From positions 79,409 to 143,408 of the forward strand of contig NZ_JALKEV010000013.1 of NCBI RefSeq assembly GCF_023017105.1: a stretch of 64,000 bases of DNA, in the 5' to 3' direction. Positions 20,458-30,118 of this stretch are shown piece by piece. The number at the start of each line of letters is the position of its first letter. Position 1 is the stretch's first letter. The translations under genes and the position numbers were made by a program. The notes under the pieces are model-generated. The model saw only the letters and a program-made list of their open reading frames with translations. It was not told the DNA's origin and searched no databases. The stretch comes from Halalkalibacter sp. APA_J-10(15) (GTDB lineage: Bacteria > Bacillota > Bacilli > Bacillales > Bacillaceae_D).

Positions 20458-21096
20458 TTAAATGATGTCTAAAATCTCATCAATTGTTTCAATTTGATAA
20501 TCGGCTTCATCTGTCAAAGCAGCATGTCCAATAGCTACACAAGCCATTCCCGCTGATTTCGCTGCTCTAACTCCAGTAAGAGCGTCTTCAATCACTATAC
20601 AATTTCCTGGGTCTTCTACAATGTACTCAGCCGCTTTTAGAAACACTTCTGGATTTGGTTTTGATTGAGTGATATTATTACCATCTGAAATGGCATCAAA
20701 AAAAGATGTTAATTTCAAACGATCTAAAATATACTGAGCATTTTTACTAGAAGAGCCAATTGCTAATTTAAATCCTCTTTCTTTCAATTTCGTTAATGTT
20801 ACGATCACACGTTGATCTACGATTTCTTTATTTAACTTTTGTAATGATTGCACATAATATCGGTTCTTCTCCTCGGCTAATAATTGCTTTTCAGATTCCG
20901 AAAGCTGAACATCTTCTTGTTCTAATATTATGTTTAAACTTTCTAATCTCGATACACCACGTAAACGATGATTAACCTGTTCATCAAATGCAATATTGAG
21001 ATTGTTTGTTACTTTTTTCCAAGCCTCATAATGATAATGATCCGTGGAAATAAGTACACCATCTAAATCAAATATAACAGCTTTAACTTTTGGCAT
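20458..21096 (-). CDS. pgmB: Beta-phosphoglucomutase (HAD superfamily)
   Basis: 212 residues from MPKVKAVIFDLDGVLIST; GGGGGGAGAG before this ATG. The HAD motif I FDLDGV gives nucleophile Asp10 and acid/base Asp12 with the typical TDHYHYEAWKK cap entry. Motif II is GSSSKNA, Lys is in SKPNPEVF, and motif III/IV is IEDALTGVRAAKSAGM. It converts beta-glucose 1-phosphate to glucose 6-phosphate, a product normally made by GH65, GH94 or similar phosphorylases. No phosphorylase is present in this window, which makes its place between GH3 and GH78 noteworthy. It starts 13 bp after the GH3 gene, so cotranscribed. Confidence 0.88.
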   Translation of the reverse strand: MPKVKAVIFDLDGVLISTDHYHYEAWKKVTNNLNIAFDEQVNHRLRGVSRLESLNIILEQEDVQLSESEKQLLAEEKNRYYVQSLQKLNKEIVDQRVIVTLTKLKERGFKLAIGSSSKNAQYILDRLKLTSFFDAISDGNNITQSKPNPEVFLKAAEYIVEDPGNCIVIEDALTGVRAAKSAGMACVAIGHAALTDEADYQIETIDEILDII

Positions 21097-21109
21097 CGTT
21101 CTCTCCCCC

Positions 21110-22828
21110 CTATAACCTCGTATCCCATTTACCACAGAACGGATCAACTGGATTTATACCTTCAAATGAGCTTAAACCTTCTAATTTATTGATTAAACTA
21201 GCGAGAACAACCTCTGATGAGCCATACGTATTGATATACGTTCGAACTCTAGGTACATCTAACAAGTGATATGGATTTTCTAATGAAATGAAAATCGTCG
21301 GAGTATCATTCATATAAATCGGTACATTGACACCCATTGGTTCATCCCATTCAATTCTAATAATCGTTTGATTACTCTTTGTTGCCATATTCGCAACATA
21401 AATAATTAAATCATACTTATCGACAATATCATGATAGGGTTGTAGCATTCCTTCAAAGCCTGGTTTCGGTTTGAATTTATCAACCTCGTACCCTCTATCT
21501 TTAAGATGATCAATAAAATGATTCACAGCTCCCTCATTCGCTCCAAAACCCATCGTCCCTAATTCCGTCTCAATTCCATAGACAAGAACTTTTTTATACC
21601 TTTGCTGATTAATTGGTAGGACACCTTTCTCTTCTTTGACTAGAGTAATGGCCTTGTCTGCACATTCCTTTTCCCATTGAAGATGTTCGTTGCACCTAAG
21701 TACACGGTTAACTTCCTCTTTCTTAGGAATTAACTCGTTTGCATCTAATTTTTTATGCAATTTCAATGAAGCTTTCAATGCGAGAATTTTTGTAACGGCC
21801 TCATGTAGGCGTTCTTTAGAAATAATCCCAGTTTCATAGCCTTCCTTCATATAACTGAAATCTTCTTCAATATTCTTCGTAAATAAAAACATATCACAGC
21901 CTGCGGCGACCGCCTGTGGGACAGCTTGTTTTCTACTTAACGGAATGAGCATCCCAGCCATTGTCGTAGAATCTGTAATGACAAGTCCATTGAACCCAAG
22001 CTTTTCTTTCAAAAGGTTCGTGACTAATTCATAGCTTAAGCTTGCAGGTAATATGTCTTCATCTGAAAGGTCCTTATTAAAAAATCGGCTATATGCAGGT
22101 TGTAAAATATGACCAACCATCACTGTTTTGGCACCAGCATCAATCGCTTCTTGATACGCATGACCAAAAGTCAAATCCCATTGCTCACAACTTAAATCAT
22201 TTACTGAGCTAACAAGGTGCTGATCACGTTCGTCTACTCCATCACCAGGAAAATGCTTAATCGAAGCTGCTACTCCTTTTCCCTGTATCGCTTCAACATA
22301 CGCTTTTCCCATCTTTGACACTTTTTCTGGATCCGAACCGAACGTACGCGTGTTTGTAATTGGATTTCTGAAATTAAAGTCAATATCGATAATAGGAGAA
22401 AACGCCCAATTAATTCCAAGAGCACTCCCTTCATTTCCACATACTTCACCAAGCCTCGTTGCCATCTCAACATTATCGGTCGCAGCAACTTGTAACTGAC
22501 TCCCTAATCTTGTTCCATCTGTGCAAACTCCATTACCTCCAGCCTCCAAATTAGCTGCAATAAGCATCGGGATCTTCGAATTGGCTTGTAGTCCAGAAAC
22601 AGTCGAAATGACTTCTTCTTTTGACATTGTCCTGCACATCACACCACCAACTTTCAAATGGCGTGATAAATATTTTAAATATTCTTCATCACTTGAATAA
22701 GCAATTAAACAAAATAACTGGCTTATCTTTTCATCTAACGTCATAGACTCTAATGTCTTTTCAACCCATTTCATATCACTTTCTGATAAATAGAAAGGCT
22801 TTTGGGATAACTGCTCTTTGTTAATCAT
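21110..22828 (-). CDS. Glycoside hydrolase family 3 protein (NagZ-like or beta-glucosidase-like)
   Basis: 572 residues from MINKEQLSQKPFYLS with GGGTGG upstream. The GH3 barrel shows SIKHFPGDGVDERDQH (the KHFPG(H/D)G substrate-binding and proton-donor loop of the NagZ-like branch). GFNGLVITDSTTMAGM holds the nucleophile Asp near residue 282. A second alpha/beta domain follows (KKVLVYGIETELGTMGFG ... LIIYVANMATKSNQT). No signal peptide; cytoplasmic. Substrate may be a beta-glucoside, beta-hexosaminide or a phosphorolytic variant; some NagZ-like GH3 enzymes act as phosphorylases, and the next gene is a beta-phosphoglucomutase. Confidence 0.9.
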   Translation of the reverse strand: MINKEQLSQKPFYLSESDMKWVEKTLESMTLDEKISQLFCLIAYSSDEEYLKYLSRHLKVGGVMCRTMSKEEVISTVSGLQANSKIPMLIAANLEAGGNGVCTDGTRLGSQLQVAATDNVEMATRLGEVCGNEGSALGINWAFSPIIDIDFNFRNPITNTRTFGSDPEKVSKMGKAYVEAIQGKGVAASIKHFPGDGVDERDQHLVSSVNDLSCEQWDLTFGHAYQEAIDAGAKTVMVGHILQPAYSRFFNKDLSDEDILPASLSYELVTNLLKEKLGFNGLVITDSTTMAGMLIPLSRKQAVPQAVAAGCDMFLFTKNIEEDFSYMKEGYETGIISKERLHEAVTKILALKASLKLHKKLDANELIPKKEEVNRVLRCNEHLQWEKECADKAITLVKEEKGVLPINQQRYKKVLVYGIETELGTMGFGANEGAVNHFIDHLKDRGYEVDKFKPKPGFEGMLQPYHDIVDKYDLIIYVANMATKSNQTIIRIEWDEPMGVNVPIYMNDTPTIFISLENPYHLLDVPRVRTYINTYGSSEVVLASLINKLEGLSSFEGINPVDPFCGKWDTRL

Positions 22829-22852
22829 AGTAACCACCCTATATGTCACATA

Positions 22853-23848
22853 TTATCTTGTGTTTAACGTTGTTTTCCGATTATATTTAAATAAACTACT
22901 TAATTTTCCTTCATTGTTTAAATACGCTAGGAATAATACGAGTAAAATAGCATTAATAAATTCTTGATTATAGTAAGCTACATCTAATCGAACAAACCCT
23001 AGCGTAACAATCCCCATCGTAACGGCTCCAATCAAAATACCAAATCTCTCTTCACTATAACGCCCTATATATCCACCAATGAATAACGGAAGAAAAGCAA
23101 TAAACATTGCTGAAATTGAGGAGAAATTCAACGCCACCGATGCAAACCCTTGAGCTGATATGTTAATAAACCCCACAACCCCCATCAACATTCCTGTGAT
23201 TGCATAAGTTGCAACGGCATTTCGTTTTTCCTGTATACCAGTTTTTACAGCGATTTCTTGACCATGCTGTAAGGCTTTATGGTTATAATCAAATCGTGTG
23301 TAATTCATGAGAATATACATAAATAAAAATCCAACAATTAAAATGATTAGAAGATTTCTCGTAGTGGGTAACGTTAATAATTGAAACTGAGTTGAAATTA
23401 ACAAACCTTCTCCTCTTGTAACAATGAAACTTAACGCTTCATACAAAAGCATCACACCCACCGAAGTGATAATTGGTGGCAATTTCAGAATGATATAAAT
23501 CATACCTGAGATGAAACCTAATAAACCACCAATTAGAACTGTTAAAATAATGAGAAAAACAGCTGGTAAATCAAACATAATGGTTAACTGTGTTCCAACG
23601 ATTGATGACAAGAGTGCCATTGACCCTAATGAGAAATCAAAACGTCCTGAATTTAGATTTAATGCAAGTGCCCACGCTGTGAAAGCGATAATCGCCGTTG
23701 AACGAACAAATGTCTGAACATGTCCAGCATTATTAAACAATTGAACCCCTTGTAAAGACGTTAAGAAAGAAAGAATAAGAAACATTCCTAAGGGCAGTGC
23801 AATAATAATCGACATTCGTTTAATCATATCTATCCATTTCTTATTCAT
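22853..23848 (-). CDS. Sugar ABC transporter permease, ribose (RbsC) type, second of pair
   Basis: 331 residues; of two adjacent ATGs the second is better spaced from AGAGG. Eight or more hydrophobic segments, with the family's SGRFDFSLGSMALLSSIVG near residues 62-80 and a C-terminal GRYSEERFGILIGAVTMGIVTLG. It would pair with the permease at 25227-26177 to form a heterodimeric channel, whereas RbsC usually forms a homodimer. Downstream of the binding-protein gene and upstream of GH3 in the same operon. Confidence 0.9.
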   Translation of the reverse strand: MNKKWIDMIKRMSIIIALPLGMFLILSFLTSLQGVQLFNNAGHVQTFVRSTAIIAFTAWALALNLNSGRFDFSLGSMALLSSIVGTQLTIMFDLPAVFLIILTVLIGGLLGFISGMIYIILKLPPIITSVGVMLLYEALSFIVTRGEGLLISTQFQLLTLPTTRNLLIILIVGFLFMYILMNYTRFDYNHKALQHGQEIAVKTGIQEKRNAVATYAITGMLMGVVGFINISAQGFASVALNFSSISAMFIAFLPLFIGGYIGRYSEERFGILIGAVTMGIVTLGFVRLDVAYYNQEFINAILLVLFLAYLNNEGKLSSLFKYNRKTTLNTR

Positions 23849-23936
23849 CATACACCTCTGTTCTTCTTTCATAATGTGTGAGAATCTAGTAAAGAACGAA
23901 CTTCACTAGACTCTCAGCTAGAAAGAATTCAAATCG

Positions 23937-25175
23937 TTATTCACCAAGCATTTCTTGTATAGAAGAGAATTCATAACTCTCTACCAAGTCTGCAAATTGT
24001 TGATAGGTTGTTTCTTCGTTAAAACGCTTAATCACCGTGTTCAGTAATTCATCTGTATATGCAGGTTCTTCTATACTATTTGATAAAGTATACATTTCAT
24101 TAAATTCATCTTGAGTAGTTGCAACCCAGTATCCTTGATCGAGCCTGAAAGCTCCCCCTTCTTGACGAGCCACATCCTCATCCCCATTAACGGCATTGTA
24201 AACAGCCGCAAAAATCGGACCAATCGAAGATGCAAATTTCCCTGCAAGATAATCAACTTGCCCTGCTTCAAATCCACCTTTATAAGCCTCTGTAAAAGAT
24301 GAAACTGTTGCTAATTGAATATCAGATCCAGATTGGGCTATTGGCGTACCGAAGAACTCTAATCCTAAGGCTGCTGTTAATACAACTTCTAATCCTGTTT
24401 CACTTACTCTTTCACCAGCTGTTCCAAAGAAAGCACCTGAGTCATCTGGAAATCCCGCAATGGTATTAATCGTAAATCCATCTCCTGAAAATTCACCAAA
24501 TTGTCCATCTTCTCTTGGTGTATACGCTACACCCGCCTCTTCAAACGCACGGATCATACCAGATGTCCGCATTTGATGCATATCTACATATGGATATCCA
24601 CCTGCGTATAATAAAAAGTTTGTATAACCCTCATCTAAATAATGTTTGGCCATATCATATCCAATCTGCTCCTCTTGTTCTAATGAAGGACCAATTGAAC
24701 CAACAAAATACTCATTATCTTTTACTTGATCATATTGCTCATCTGATAACGTCCCTGCAGCAATTGCATAATGCACGCCTGCATCTTCTGTTCTACGAAT
24801 AACAGCCATTCGATCTTGATCAGAGAATGAAATAATCGCATCGACACCTTGATTAATGAAATTCTCTGTAGATGTTACTTCTTCTTCAGCTGTATTAATT
24901 GACTCAGAAAACAGAAATTCTACATTATAATGGTCTTCGATGTAATCTTCGTAATAACGTTTGAAAGCTACTACTTCTGAATCGGTGGCATCATAAATTT
25001 GAACACCTATACGAATGGCTTCATCTTCATCTGTATGACTGTCCATATCTGTATCTTCTTCTGTTTGCTCTGGGTCAGAACTATCCTCTACAGTCGACTC
25101 TCCACCACATGCAGCGAGAATGAATACCATACAAAGCCCTACTAACAACATTGATCGTTTCCACATTTCCATCAT
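23937..25175 (-). CDS. Sugar ABC transporter substrate-binding lipoprotein
   Basis: 412 residues. Signal peptide and lipobox FILAACGGE, Cys about residue 23, followed by a Glu/Asp-rich linker. The type-1 periplasmic-binding fold follows (AIRIGVQIYDATDSEVVAF ... NFINQGVDAIISFSDQD ... GYDMAKHYLDEGYTNFLLY). It captures a sugar for the flanking ABC permeases and the double ATPase. It is longer than ribose-binding proteins (~300 residues), suggesting an oligosaccharide or glycoside ligand. RBS AGGGGG, double ATG start. The position between the two permease genes is unusual but consistent with one system. Confidence 0.9.
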   Translation of the reverse strand: MMEMWKRSMLLVGLCMVFILAACGGESTVEDSSDPEQTEEDTDMDSHTDEDEAIRIGVQIYDATDSEVVAFKRYYEDYIEDHYNVEFLFSESINTAEEEVTSTENFINQGVDAIISFSDQDRMAVIRRTEDAGVHYAIAAGTLSDEQYDQVKDNEYFVGSIGPSLEQEEQIGYDMAKHYLDEGYTNFLLYAGGYPYVDMHQMRTSGMIRAFEEAGVAYTPREDGQFGEFSGDGFTINTIAGFPDDSGAFFGTAGERVSETGLEVVLTAALGLEFFGTPIAQSGSDIQLATVSSFTEAYKGGFEAGQVDYLAGKFASSIGPIFAAVYNAVNGDEDVARQEGGAFRLDQGYWVATTQDEFNEMYTLSNSIEEPAYTDELLNTVIKRFNEETTYQQFADLVESYEFSSIQEMLGE

Positions 25176-25226
25176 GCATCCCCCTAAATTTTTTTATATA
25201 AAAGCTTATTGCTTCTATAACGATAA

Positions 25227-26177
25227 TTACCGCGGAAGTAGCTTTTTTCGATAACTAATCCCGGCTAAAAAGACCACTATTAAAAATAAGATTCCTTTTG
25301 CAATTTGATTGACACCTGACGTAAGCCCAAATGATAGTAACACTTGGTTTAACAGCACAATCGAAAACGCACCAACTAATGCTGCTGTTATTTTCGATCT
25401 TACCCCTCCTGAAAGTGCCATACCACCAAATACGATAGCAACGAGAACATCTAGCCCTAAGGAAGCCGCTGTCGTTTGTCCTAATATAGGTGCTCTAACA
25501 ACCGTCAGGAAAGCAGCAAGTCCTACTCCTAGTCCAACAATTAAGAAAGCAATAATCGTAATTTTCTTTTGTGACACTCCAGATTGTTTAGCAGCTACCG
25601 GGTTTTCCCCTAAAAATTTACTTTCTCGTCCAATAGATGTGTAATTGAAAATCACAATACAAAAAAGTAAGTACCCTACTAAAATTGCAATTTTAAAGAA
25701 AAGATTATCTACGGGTGCGACTGCATCAGCTGGCACACTGATGTTTGATTGTCCGCCAAGTATAACGAGAACCAAAGACGTTAAAATACTTAACATTGCA
25801 ACAGTTAGAACAAAGACAGGTAAGTTCAAAACAACAGCTAGTAAAGATTGAACACTTCCAATCGCTAAACCTACTAAAATACTCGCAAGCAACATCATGA
25901 CAAGAGATTCTGTTTGGTTATATGCGAGAACTCCAACCATCGCACTAACAGCAGTTGCTGCTCCTAGTGAGATATCAAATTGACCAAACGAAAAGATAAA
26001 GATAGCCCCTGTCGCAACTATTGCGATAATAATCGCTTGTTCGACGATAATGCCTAAACTATAAAGTGATACATTCGAACCCATTTGTACAAAATAAATA
26101 ATAGCTAGCGTAATGAGCCCAAATAAGGATGAAAACCTTGTTAAATGTTTTATGTTACTAAATACTTTTGCAACCAT
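25227..26177 (-). CDS. Sugar ABC transporter permease, ribose (RbsC) type, first of pair
   Basis: 316 residues; CGGAGGAGAAC before ATG. Multi-span membrane protein with FIFSFGQFDISLGAATAVSAMVG near residues 57-79 and DVLVAIVFGGMALSGGVRSK, the conserved cytoplasmic loop contacting the ATPase. It belongs to the BPD_transp_2 group used for ribose, xylose, galactose and autoinducer-2 import. It starts 13 bp after the ATPase gene. A second, diverged permease lies after the binding protein; together they should form the membrane channel. Confidence 0.92.
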   Translation of the reverse strand: MVAKVFSNIKHLTRFSSLFGLITLAIIYFVQMGSNVSLYSLGIIVEQAIIIAIVATGAIFIFSFGQFDISLGAATAVSAMVGVLAYNQTESLVMMLLASILVGLAIGSVQSLLAVVLNLPVFVLTVAMLSILTSLVLVILGGQSNISVPADAVAPVDNLFFKIAILVGYLLFCIVIFNYTSIGRESKFLGENPVAAKQSGVSQKKITIIAFLIVGLGVGLAAFLTVVRAPILGQTTAASLGLDVLVAIVFGGMALSGGVRSKITAALVGAFSIVLLNQVLLSFGLTSGVNQIAKGILFLIVVFLAGISYRKKLLPR

Positions 26178-26190
26178 GTTCTCCTCCGAT

Positions 26191-27693
26191 TTAAATCATA
26201 TAATGAATAATATCCGCTTCTGAGAGCTCTTCACTTCGATAAAATTCTTTTTTTATAGCGCCATCTTTCATAACTAAGATTCGATCTGCCAAGCCAATTA
26301 ATTCTCCCATCTCTTCCGAAATAAGAACAAATGATTTCCCTTCTTTCTTAAGCTTAATAATGAGTTGATACATCGCTTGTTTAACACCAACATCAACTCC
26401 TCTCGTTGGACAATCTAGGATCAGGATACTTGAGCCTCTTCCAACCCATTTACTAAACACAACCTTTTGCTTGTTTCCACCTGAAAGATCTCCAACCGCT
26501 TGATTCATCGATCGACATTTAATATTAAGTTGGTCAATCTGCTCCTGAACATATTTTTTTTCATCTTTATTAAACAAAAACAATTTATGTTTCTTTAACT
26601 GATCTAAATGGGCAATCGCAATATTATCTCGAATGCTACTATTTAGCGATAACGCTTCCACATCACGGTCTTTTGAAACATATCCCATTCTTTCACGCAT
26701 CGCTATACGCTCTGAAGTCACTTCTATCTGATTATTCACTTGAACGGTACCGCTTTCAGCACGCTCAAAACCAAATAAGCATTTCCCTAATGTATGCATC
26801 CCACAATGAGACAAGCCTCCAATTCCTACTATCTCTCCTTGATGAAGGTCAAAGCTAATATCCTTCAAAGTATCTGATTTTGATAACCCTTTCACTTTTA
26901 AGACGACTTTGTCATCTCTCGTACAATCAAAATCTTCTCGGTAATAACTCCCCTTTAATTCCCTGCCGACTAAAAGCTTCTTAATGAAATCTTCATCAAA
27001 TTCACTTTTCATCACATTTTTTATGAAGTTACCATCTCTTAATACTGTTAAAGCATCACATTTCTCCATCATTTCATCTAAATCATGCGAGATTAGGATA
27101 ACTGATTTGTCCCTGTCCTTTTGATCAGACATAATCTTGTACAAAATTTCCCGTCCATGGTAAGAAAGAGCCGTCGTTGTTTCATCAACAATCAGTACCT
27201 CTGGGTCTTTATACATCACCTTTGCGATCTCAACGAGCTTTCGATCTTGCATATCTAAGGAAATCATCATTTGATTAGGTACGATATGATCAATTCCGAC
27301 CTTATCCAATGCCTCCTGCGCTTTCTCATATAATCGCGTCTTATTTACAAACCCTAACTTCTTAAATTGATTGATTTCCCCTAAAAAGATATTCTCTGCT
27401 ACTGTTACGCCACCAACCGTTCCATTCTCTTGAACAATAATTCCAATACCTTCTCTTAACGAATCAACCATACTAATCGGTTCATACGGCTTATTTTTAA
27501 AGGTCAGACCCCCTTTAAAATCACGTTGAATACCTGAAATAATTGATGATAACGTTGACTTTCCAGAACCGTTCTCGCCAATTAATCCTCTAATTTCCCC
27601 ACGATATAAGTCCATATCTACTTGATTTAAGGCTACTGTTGCACCAAACTTTTTGGTGATTTTTTCTGCTCGTAATATGGGTTCCGCTTTCAT
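26191..27693 (-). CDS. Sugar ABC transporter ATP-binding protein, two-domain RbsA/XylG type
   Basis: 500 residues from MKAEPILRAEKITKKFG with AAAGGGG upstream. The first ATPase domain has Walker A GENGSGKST and Walker B EVLIVDETT with a degenerate signature. The second has an eroded Walker A region (GIGGLSHCGMHTLGKCLFG), signature DLSGGNKQKVVFSKW and ILILDCPTRGVDVG. Loss of the second Walker A lysine is normal for this family, in which only one site is active. First gene of the seven-gene transport and hydrolase operon. A 420-bp leader region precedes it, and no clear promoter was identified there. Confidence 0.93.
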   Translation of the reverse strand: MKAEPILRAEKITKKFGATVALNQVDMDLYRGEIRGLIGENGSGKSTLSSIISGIQRDFKGGLTFKNKPYEPISMVDSLREGIGIIVQENGTVGGVTVAENIFLGEINQFKKLGFVNKTRLYEKAQEALDKVGIDHIVPNQMMISLDMQDRKLVEIAKVMYKDPEVLIVDETTTALSYHGREILYKIMSDQKDRDKSVILISHDLDEMMEKCDALTVLRDGNFIKNVMKSEFDEDFIKKLLVGRELKGSYYREDFDCTRDDKVVLKVKGLSKSDTLKDISFDLHQGEIVGIGGLSHCGMHTLGKCLFGFERAESGTVQVNNQIEVTSERIAMRERMGYVSKDRDVEALSLNSSIRDNIAIAHLDQLKKHKLFLFNKDEKKYVQEQIDQLNIKCRSMNQAVGDLSGGNKQKVVFSKWVGRGSSILILDCPTRGVDVGVKQAMYQLIIKLKKEGKSFVLISEEMGELIGLADRILVMKDGAIKKEFYRSEELSEADIIHYMI

Positions 27694-28116
27694 TTTTTTC
27701 CCCTTTCCCTCATCACGATGTTTCATTTCTACATAAAATGATAACCCTTTCAATCTTTCACTCCTAGAACGATCCTTACGTAGAATGATACGGATTTTTA
27801 ATGAATCAGCTTTCTTTTTAAGCCCATGTTTTAAACGACATTAAAAAAGTGTATATTCTAAGCCACTGAAAAAGGACAAATCGACTTTTTCAGTACCTTT
27901 CATTTGATTAGCAATGGCTTCACTCGTTGCATGGGGAGTTGATCTGAACGTGCTCTTCTTTCAAATCAACGTGTAACGTACGAAACCGACGCCATCCGTT
28001 ACTCTACTTACAGCCTCCTTGATGAAACGTGCTACGGCTTTTCACTAAATGAAATAAAGGTACTTATTTAGGCTTAACTTGCCATAATAAGTACCTTCTC
28101 TAACCTGATTTAAAAC
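27694..28116. other. Intergenic stretch with dispersed palindrome and terminator
   Basis: CACTGAAAAAG (27864-27874) and CTTTTTCAGT (27885-27894) form one copy of the dispersed palindrome. AAGGTACTTATT (28057-28068) and AATAAGTACCTT (28086-28097) form a perfect 12-bp terminator stem for the chemoreceptor gene on the minus strand. No coding sequence was recognised between them, and no clear promoter for the ABC operon. Confidence 0.6.
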
Positions 28117-29864
28117 CTATTTCTTTTCTTTTGTTATTTGAAACTGTAAGACAAGTTCATGAAGCTTAGTTGATAACCCTTTCAAATCTTGCGCGTTATT
28201 TGTAATAATTGAGATGGCTTCATTAGCCTTTTTCGTTGTTACAGAACTTTCTTCAATCGTTGCTGCTGATTCTTCAGATACTGCAGCAATTTCTTGAAGC
28301 GCATGATTAATCTCAGTAGAATGACTCATCACATGTACTAAATAATTAGTGATTCCTTCTAAATTACCACCTACTCCTTCAATTGATTGTTTCATTTGCT
28401 TAAATGTCATTTCAGTCCCATTCATTTGCTCCTTCCCTTTCTCCACTTCTTCGTATCCTTTTTCTAAAGAATGGCTAACAGCTTGTGATTTGATTGAATA
28501 TTTTGTACGACATTTCTAATATCATTTAATGAAAAACCAACCTGTTCTGCTAACTTCCTAACTTCCTGTGCAACCACTGCAAATCCTTTTCCATATTCAC
28601 CTGCACGCGCCGCTTCAATCGTTGCATTAAGAGCTAACAGATGAGTTTGTTCACTTATCTCGTTAATAATTGCTAATAATTTCGAAATAGATTCCGTTTC
28701 TTTCTCGAGTCCTTTCATACGTAAGACAGCTTCTTTTACAATATTATGAATCTCATCCATTTGACTAATAGATCCCTTCATCGCACCTTCACCTTGATAA
28801 GTTAACTCCAAAACAGTGTTTGATGAGCCCATAGCTTCTTGGCCCTTGGTGTTCAACTCTTCCAGATTTTCAACAAAGTGTTCCATTAATACAGAAATAG
28901 AAGTCGCTTTGTCTGCTTGCACATCAGATCCAACTGACAATTCCTGCATCGTATCTGTTAACTGCTTTGAATGGTTCAAAACATTACCTGCAGAATGAGT
29001 TAACTCAGTACTTTGATTATCCACCTTAGTTGACATGTGATTCATTTCTATAACCATCTCTCTCAAACGCTCTCTCATTGAATAAACAGAACGAGATAAC
29101 ATCCCAATTTCATCTTTGCTTTCATATGAAGTGAAGTCCCCACTTAAATTTCCTGTTGCAATTTGATCACTACACATAACAACTTGACGAAGCCTTCCAG
29201 ATAGATGTCGACTTATGAAAAAGACAAGTAATCCACCGATTATAAGAGTGATTGTCATCGCTATGACTAATACTAAAAATGTAACCATAATCATTTGATG
29301 AGTATGGTTGGTTGCCATTGAACGTTCTTCATTAATGGTCTCAATTAATTGATCGAGTACATGAAGAGTCTCACTTCTCACTTCATTAGCTCTCTGCACT
29401 AAATCATATAAACCATCTTGATTGTTTGAATTCACTAACTCTAAAATTTCTTCAAAGAATAACGTATTAAAAAGCTGATCATTATGGATTACTTGCTCAT
29501 AAAGCACCTGTTGTTCTTCTGTTACGATATCCCCTTTAACTCGTTCAATAATCGTATCAAATTCCTCTTGAAATTGTGTAAACTCTACTTCTGAGATATA
29601 AGCCGAATTCCTTAACCCAGCAAAATTAACTGCTTGAATCGACTTGGCACGAAATAATGAACCGAGTTCTGTCATTTCAATGGCCGTGTCCCCTTTATGC
29701 TCTAATTCGTTAACTGTCTCGCCGATGGTGTTAATGTATAATGAGACGATTGCCGTTGACACAATTAAAAAAAAGAAAATAACTAGCATTACTAAGCCAT
29801 ATTTCCACCCTATTTTCAAGTTTTGAAATTTTAGCCTTAATAAAACGCTATCATTTTTGAGCAT
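28117..29864 (-). pseudogene. Methyl-accepting chemotaxis protein broken by a one-base frameshift
   Basis: The start [13 protein letters not shown] follows AGGAGGAGG. Domains: TM1, an extracellular four-helix sensor region, TM2, HAMP, and the cytoplasmic signalling hairpin with the tip [22 protein letters not shown] (here cut in description). The frame ends early near 28464 after VVQNIQSN. Adding one T in the TTT at 28489-28491 (minus strand AAA to AAAA) restores a continuous reading frame through [19 protein letters not shown] into the last ~110 residues, giving a normal ~580-residue receptor. Either a true mutation or a homopolymer sequencing error. It sits between the sugar ABC operon and the AraC-GH39 regulator, so it may have sensed a plant sugar. 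Confidence 0.85.
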
Positions 29865-29969
29865 TACAATCCTCCTCCTTCTTGAACGTATATATCGTTC
29901 CATCTTCATAGTTCTATCGTAATCACAATAGAACTTTTGCTCTACGTTTATTTTTAAGGAGGATCATAC

Positions 29970-30041
29970 ATGATTTTCATATCCTCTTTTTTTCTTCTTA
30001 CTACAGCACCTATAAAGGACATCTATCATAAATATTTGTAG
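29970..30041 (+). CDS. Possible 23-residue leader peptide upstream of the AraC-GH39 gene
   Basis: A very strong ribosome site, TAAGGAGGATCATAC, precedes ATG at 29970, and the frame encodes MIFISSFFLLTTAPIKDIYH plus three residues before TAG. No match to a known family. A TATAAT-like box for the regulator lies further downstream (30071-30076), so the peptide would be made only if transcription starts earlier. It may be a leader, a small membrane peptide or chance. Confidence 0.3.
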   Translation: MIFISSFFLLTTAPIKDIYHKYL

Positions 30042-30118
30042 GTCGGCTTTTAATCTACACTTTTTTCATATATAATAATGCCATTCACAATGGACTAAGG
30101 AGAAACGGGGTTTTAAAA

